64,000 nt of DNA from an uncultured Methanomicrobiales archaeon (lineage in GTDB: Archaea > Halobacteriota > Methanomicrobia > Methanomicrobiales > Methanospirillaceae): positions 26,609 to 90,608 of the forward strand of contig CASGHK010000043.1 of assembly GCA_949320185.1 (NCBI GenBank), given 5' to 3'. The notes beneath the pieces are model-generated. The model searched no databases and had not been told where the DNA came from. It was given only the letters and a program-made list of their open reading frames with translations. A program made the position numbers and the translations under genes. Positions 63,791-64,000 of this stretch are shown piece after piece. Every line of letters begins with the position of its first letter. The stretch's first letter is position 1.

Positions 63791-64000
63791 TCAGAGGTGG
63801 GTTCCGAACCGTTCCCGGTCCAGTATCAAGGTGTTCTCTGTCCCCTGGTCTGCAGCGTTATTATCTCTGAACGCCGGGTCGAGAGTGACGAACGAAGGGT
63901 CTTCGAACGCACACTCGCCCGCGACCGTCACACCGGAACCGGTCCAGGCATGTGTCCCGACAGGAGCGTCATCGCGGATTTCCGTCGGGGCGATGGGCGT
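63791..64000 (-). CDS. unidentified protein, C-terminal fragment (5' end outside window)
   Basis: An open frame enters from the right window edge and stops at 63791, six bases before the acpS start, giving the last 69 residues. The fragment contains HAWTGSGVTVAGECAFEDPS and ends ENTLILDRERFGTHL. The codon pattern is that of a real gene and the short distance suggests one operon with acpS. The final strand N-T-L-I-L-D-R is faintly like the end of beta-ketoacyl synthases, but too little is visible to name it. Confidence 0.55.
   Translation of the reverse strand, partial: TPIAPTEIRDDAPVGTHAWTGSGVTVAGECAFEDPSFVTLDPAFRDNNAADQGTENTLILDRERFGTHL

Overview
The window is a GC-rich, gene-dense piece of the chromosome of a methanogenic archaeon, most likely of the order Methanomicrobiales (Methanoculleus-like). 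The signs are the archaeal RNA polymerase operon with split B (B''/B') and A (A'/A'') subunits, a formate transporter (fdhC), methanogenesis marker protein 11, coenzyme B side-chain genes (aksA/D/E/F), archaeosine RaSEA, CobY, AMP phosphorylase, an RHH-ftsZ pair, TATA-box promoters and many ATGA/GTGA stop-start overlaps. No rRNA, insertion sequence, prophage or CRISPR array was seen. Two tRNAs (Pro-GGG, Lys-UUU) are present.

Layout. 1-9.2 kb: housekeeping and stress genes (GYD protein, N-formylglutamate amidohydrolase, NifX-like protein, AlkD, superoxide dismutase, class II LysRS, rhodanese), a frameshifted cohesin-like surface protein, a TerC/DUF475 membrane protein and a hexulose-phosphate synthase/RraA fusion. 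9.2-13.8 kb: an ACT/paaK/paaK operon for aryl-acid activation behind a palindromic promoter, then AMP phosphorylase. 14-17.2 kb: three sugar-nucleotide/surface polysaccharide genes. 17.3-20.9 kb: two archaeal proteins of unknown function, a membrane OB-fold protein with fdhC, and a divergent S-adenosylmethionine decarboxylase-like gene. 21-24.3 kb: a giant beta-helix plus three-CBM surface protein.

24.8-33.4 kb is the most striking block: nine tightly overlapping genes on one strand. Four make the coenzyme B chain-elongation pathway (homocitrate synthase, both homoaconitase subunits, homoisocitrate dehydrogenase). Five uncharacterised genes are locked into the same transcript: two ATP-dependent TiaS-like proteins (one of them methanogenesis marker 11), a radical SAM protein with extra C-terminal cysteines, a ferredoxin-less IorA-like TPP enzyme and a unique protein between aksE and aksF. 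They are good candidates for the later coenzyme B steps that lack assigned genes (decarboxylation, thiolation, threonine coupling, phosphorylation).

33.4-42 kb: surface protein, RaSEA, TIGR00300 ornithine cyclodeaminase family, cobY/cobD, then a small RHH regulator (CdrS type) with ftsZ. The leader of that pair carries a dense cluster of GTCAG repeats, including a perfect 7-bp inverted repeat. A DUF89 protein, tRNA-Pro and a roadblock/response-regulator pair follow. 42.1-50.5 kb: tRNA-Lys, rpoH, rpoB'', rpoB', rpoA', rpoA'', rpl30e and nusA-like. A solo cas1 with no cas partner lies immediately behind. 51.5-64 kb: acylphosphatase, a 1189-residue helical-repeat protein, an NDP-sugar pyrophosphorylase, a CBS-ParB protein, a divergent MutY-like/UVDE repair pair, a YyaL/DUF255 protein, and an acyl-CoA-ligase/AcpS group that runs off the window end.
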